Shown here piece after piece: positions 4,769 through 7,163 of a DNA stretch of 7,163 bases; within the stretch, counting starts at the first letter, position 1, and each line of letters begins with the position of its first letter. The position numbers and the translations under genes are program-made. The stretch covers positions 1 through 7,163 of the forward strand of contig JAEWAA010000088.1 of the NCBI GenBank assembly GCA_023391955.1, given 5' to 3'. Origin of the DNA: Bacillota bacterium (GTDB lineage: Bacteria > Bacillota > Bacilli > Paenibacillales > NBRC-103111). The notes under the pieces are model-generated. The model saw only the letters and a list, made by a program, of their open reading frames with translations, was not told the DNA's origin and searched no databases.

Positions 4769-6382
4769 CTACAGGTTGGCGTCGCGGAACTCGGAGGGGG
4801 TGTGGCCGGTGTATTTTTTGAACACCTCGCTGAAGTAACGGCGGTGCTCATATCCCAGCTCCCGGGCAATTTCCTGTACCTGGTGGTCGGAGAGCAGCAT
4901 GGCCTTGGCCTTTTCCATTTTCTCCTGGATGACAAAATGCTGGAAGGACATGCCCGATTCCTTCTTGAACAAGTTGGAGAAGTAGCCGGGGCTGAAATTA
5001 AACTGCCGGGCGCAATGCTCCAGGCTCAAATCCAGCTGCAGATGGGAGCGGATATAGGCCATCGCCTCCAGAATAATCCGCCGGGATTCCAGCCGCCGGC
5101 TGCCCTCCACCCGCTCGCAGCCCTCTCTGGTAAACTCCAGCAGAAGCTCACGGAGGCGTTGGAAGGACACGGGGCCCGCGCTTTTGATGACGGCCAGCCG
5201 TGTTTCGAAGGTGGTGAGCTGGTCCTGGGGGAACAGCTCCAGAAGCACCCGGTAAAGCTTGGAGGCCAGCTCGCAGCAGAGGGTTTCCACATATTCCGGG
5301 GCAGGCAGAACCCCCAGCTCCCCGGTCAGACTGTCCAGCGTTCCCTCCAAAAGCGGGATACACTTGTCCTTGTTGCCGGAGCGCAGGGCGAAGAGAAGCT
5401 CCTGCTCCCTGGAGAAGAAGGCTTCCGGCACAGGCTCCCGCTCCAGGGTCAGCGCCCCGAAGCCAAGCGCACCGTTGCCCCCTGTATAGAAGTGATAGGA
5501 CAAGGCCTTCAGCGCCTGGTTGTAGGAGCGGGGCAGCTCATCCACTCCCGCCGCGTAGAGGCCGGTTCCGATGGAAATGGTGAATTTGGTATACGTGGCG
5601 ATGTTCTCGCAGCAGGCCTCCGCCACAGCAAGGGCTTCGGCATCGTCGCGGCAGTTGATGACCACCACGTAGCGGTTCATGGATTCCCGGAAGATGATGC
5701 CTTTGGTGAACCGGGCCACGGTTTCCTCCAGAATATTCTGCAGGGAGAAACGGACCAGCTCCATCTCCTGGACGGGCATGTCCCGGTATTTCTCAGACAG
5801 ATGGTCAATTTCCGCAATCAGCACGGCAAAATCCCGCGGCACAAGCTCCAGCTGGAGGAATTCCCAACGGGCCGCCGCCCGGGGAATATCGGTGGAATGA
5901 TGCATCAGCAAATGAAAATACTCCTGCCGGAGCACAGGCAGGCTGTCCCGCATCTTCTGCTCCATCGCCTGCACATGGGCCTGCTCCTGCATTTCCTCCA
6001 GCCGGGCGTCCCGGGCCTTCAGCACAATGTCGGCAATCTCCTTGACGGAGAAGGGTTTCTTCACAAAGTCGAAGGCACCCAGCCGGATGGCTTGCTGGGC
6101 GTAAGCAAAATCCGTATAGGCGCTGAGGATGATCACCTTGCAGTGGGGCAAAGCCTCAAGAATCCGGCGGGTCATCTCCAACCCGTCCATACGCGGCATA
6201 CGGATATCGGATAGCACAATATCCGGCTTCTCCCGCAGCACCAGCTCCAGCCCCTCATCTCCGTCCAGCGCGCTGCCCGCCGTTTCGATGCCATGCTCCT
6301 CCCAGGGGATGCGGGTCGTGATCATATCGGCCACACTTTTGATGTCGTCAATTACACACAGCTTCAGGCGTTTACCGCTCAT
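4769..6382 (-). CDS. YesN-type response regulator with AraC-family DNA-binding domain
   Basis: Cytoplasmic transcription factor of 537 residues, the usual length for YesN-type regulators. The receiver domain spans about 5-125, with the acidic pair Asp12-Asp13, phospho-accepting Asp59 in SDIRMPRMDG, Ser87 and Lys109 before Pro110. The middle region (about 130-420) is mostly helical; residues 185-275 (FAVLIAEIDHL to ISIGTG) resemble the degenerate GGDEF-like fold seen in some YesN proteins, without a catalytic GGDEF motif. The C-terminal AraC domain (about 433-537) has two helix-turn-helix units, near 453-477 and 502-526, ending in the family signature YFSEVFKKYTGHTPSEF. The start is set by AGAGGAGGAG seven bases before the ATG, inside the end of the kinase gene. 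It most likely activates the transporter genes immediately downstream; that target is inferred from position and from the weak -35 boxes there. Confidence 0.96.
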   Translation of the reverse strand: MSGKRLKLCVIDDIKSVADMITTRIPWEEHGIETAGSALDGDEGLELVLREKPDIVLSDIRMPRMDGLEMTRRILEALPHCKVIILSAYTDFAYAQQAIRLGAFDFVKKPFSVKEIADIVLKARDARLEEMQEQAHVQAMEQKMRDSLPVLRQEYFHLLMHHSTDIPRAAARWEFLQLELVPRDFAVLIAEIDHLSEKYRDMPVQEMELVRFSLQNILEETVARFTKGIIFRESMNRYVVVINCRDDAEALAVAEACCENIATYTKFTISIGTGLYAAGVDELPRSYNQALKALSYHFYTGGNGALGFGALTLEREPVPEAFFSREQELLFALRSGNKDKCIPLLEGTLDSLTGELGVLPAPEYVETLCCELASKLYRVLLELFPQDQLTTFETRLAVIKSAGPVSFQRLRELLLEFTREGCERVEGSRRLESRRIILEAMAYIRSHLQLDLSLEHCARQFNFSPGYFSNLFKKESGMSFQHFVIQEKMEKAKAMLLSDHQVQEIARELGYEHRRYFSEVFKKYTGHTPSEFRDANL

Positions 6383-7163
6383 CCTTATGCTCCTCCTCTA
6401 CTATGGGCAGCCAAATCTCAACGGAAGTTCCTTCCCCGGGGCGGCTTGTCATAGCCATGCCGGCTTCGTTGCCGAAGTACAGCTGCAGACGGTGAGTAAT
6501 ATTAGGCAAGGCATAGCCGTGACGGGAACGGGGACGGTTTTCCACGGAGGGAGAATCTGATGCCTTGGCAGACGGTATACCCTCGCCGTTATCCTCCACC
6601 GTAAGCCGCAGGATGCCATCGCCGGACTTGACGGTTACGCGGATTTCCCCGCCGCTCCGCCGGTTGCGGAAGCCGTGAAGGATGCTGTTCTCCACTAACG
6701 GCTGCAGGATAATCTTCGGTACCAGGCATTGGAGCAGCTGCTCCTCCTCCACCTCCGTCTCATAGATAAACAAATTCTCGTAGCTGATCTGCTGGATGGC
6801 CACATACTGCTCCGCATGGCGCAGCTCATCCTGGAGCGGAATCAGCTCCTTGCCGGCGTTCAGGCTCAGCTGGAACATCTCCGACAAGGCCAGAATCATG
6901 GCGCTGGCATCCTCATTTTCGCCAAGCACCGATTTGCAGTAGATGGTATTCAGCGTGTTATAGAAAAAATGCGGGTTCATCTGGGCGGTCAACGCCTTCA
7001 TCTCGGACCTGCGCTTCTCGGTTTCACCCTTCCTCACATCCTCAATCAGCCGGGTAATCTCATCCAGCATCCGGTTGAAGCGGGAGCCCACCTGGGCCAC
7101 CTCGTCCTGGAATTTGCTTTCGAAGCGGACGGACAGATCATTATCCTCCACCCGGCGCATCAG
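6372..7163 (-). CDS. YesM-type sensor histidine kinase, C-terminal part (5' end outside window)
   Basis: Membrane sensor kinase of the YesM/LytS-like class, expected to phosphorylate the regulator encoded next. Only the cytoplasmic end is visible: the frame stays open to the window edge (a Leu codon precedes the first visible Met), so the Met at 7158-7160 is internal and the sensor and membrane segments are missing. Numbering from that Met, residues 1 to about 40 look like the end of a HAMP linker. The His_kinase motif around QMNPHFFYNTLNTI places the phospho-accepting His at 64. The ATPase domain follows: N-box QPLVENSILHG (Asn157), G1 box EDNGEGIP (189-193), and GEGTSVEIWLP near the end. 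The second glycine box reads HGYALPN, where GIGLxN is usual. The stop overlaps the regulator start by 11 bases, indicating translational coupling. Family assignment is firm; the signal sensed is unknown. Confidence 0.95.
   Translation of the reverse strand: MMRRVEDNDLSVRFESKFQDEVAQVGSRFNRMLDEITRLIEDVRKGETEKRRSEMKALTAQMNPHFFYNTLNTIYCKSVLGENEDASAMILALSEMFQLSLNAGKELIPLQDELRHAEQYVAIQQISYENLFIYETEVEEEQLLQCLVPKIILQPLVENSILHGFRNRRSGGEIRVTVKSGDGILRLTVEDNGEGIPSAKASDSPSVENRPRSRHGYALPNITHRLQLYFGNEAGMAMTSRPGEGTSVEIWLPIVEEEHKDER
6390..6399 (-). promoter_or_regulatory. Ribosome binding site of the response regulator gene
   Basis: On the minus strand AGAGGAGGAG ends seven bases before the ATG at 6382-6380. 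It lies within the last codons of the histidine kinase gene, so kinase translation passes over it and then stops just after the regulator start. This fixes the regulator start and fits coupled, roughly balanced synthesis of the two partners. Confidence 0.85.

Noticed and set aside
4736..6214. Open frame of 492 codons on the plus strand, opposite the response regulator gene.
   Set aside because: The product is rich in Gln, Gly, His and Leu with no recognisable domain, has no convincing ribosome site, and lies opposite a gene with clear receiver and AraC domains. It is an antisense shadow of biased codon use.
1..7163. CRISPR arrays, tRNA or rRNA genes, insertion sequences, phage or toxin-antitoxin genes.
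   Set aside because: No regularly spaced repeats, cloverleaf sequence, transposase motifs or terminal inverted repeats were seen; the window is almost fully occupied by six intact or edge-cut metabolic and regulatory genes.

Overview
The window carries six protein genes, all on the minus strand, so the biological order runs from the right edge to the left: a YesM-type sensor histidine kinase (cut by the window edge), a YesN-type response regulator with an AraC output domain, a lipoprotein sugar-binding protein, two ABC sugar permeases and a family GH130 mannoside phosphorylase. The pairing of a YesM/YesN two-component system with an ABC importer lacking its own ATPase, strong AGGAGG-type ribosome sites, a lipobox-bearing binding protein and moderately G+C-rich coding sequence all suggest a Gram-positive Bacillota, most likely Paenibacillus or a close relative. 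That assignment is inference from style and protein families.

Layout (transcription right to left). 7163-6372: histidine kinase fragment, overlapping the regulator start by 11 bases. 6382-4769: response regulator. 4768-4658: 111-base gap with a promoter that has a perfect TATAAT but no good -35 box. 4657-3251: sugar-binding lipoprotein. 3250-3144: gap that folds into nested stem-loops. 3143-2247: first permease. 2246-2199: short gap with a compact hairpin. 2198-1314: second permease. 1313-1100: 214-base gap with a second TATAAT promoter and a structured leader. 1099-98: GH130 enzyme. 97-1: very G-rich (minus-strand) tail with hairpin and possible G-quadruplex potential. No gap exceeds 300 bases.

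Proposed working: the membrane kinase senses a sugar or cell-surface signal and phosphorylates the regulator, which activates the transporter promoter and probably the GH130 promoter. The lipoprotein captures an oligosaccharide, the two permeases import it using an ATPase encoded elsewhere, and the cytoplasmic GH130 enzyme splits a beta-mannoside with phosphate to give mannose-1-phosphate. This is a recognisable type of carbohydrate-uptake locus, not a clearly new system. The most interesting unexplained signal is regulatory: a 17-bp element covering the -10 box is 14/17 identical upstream of the binding-protein gene and of the GH130 gene, which would tie the two transcription units to one regulator.
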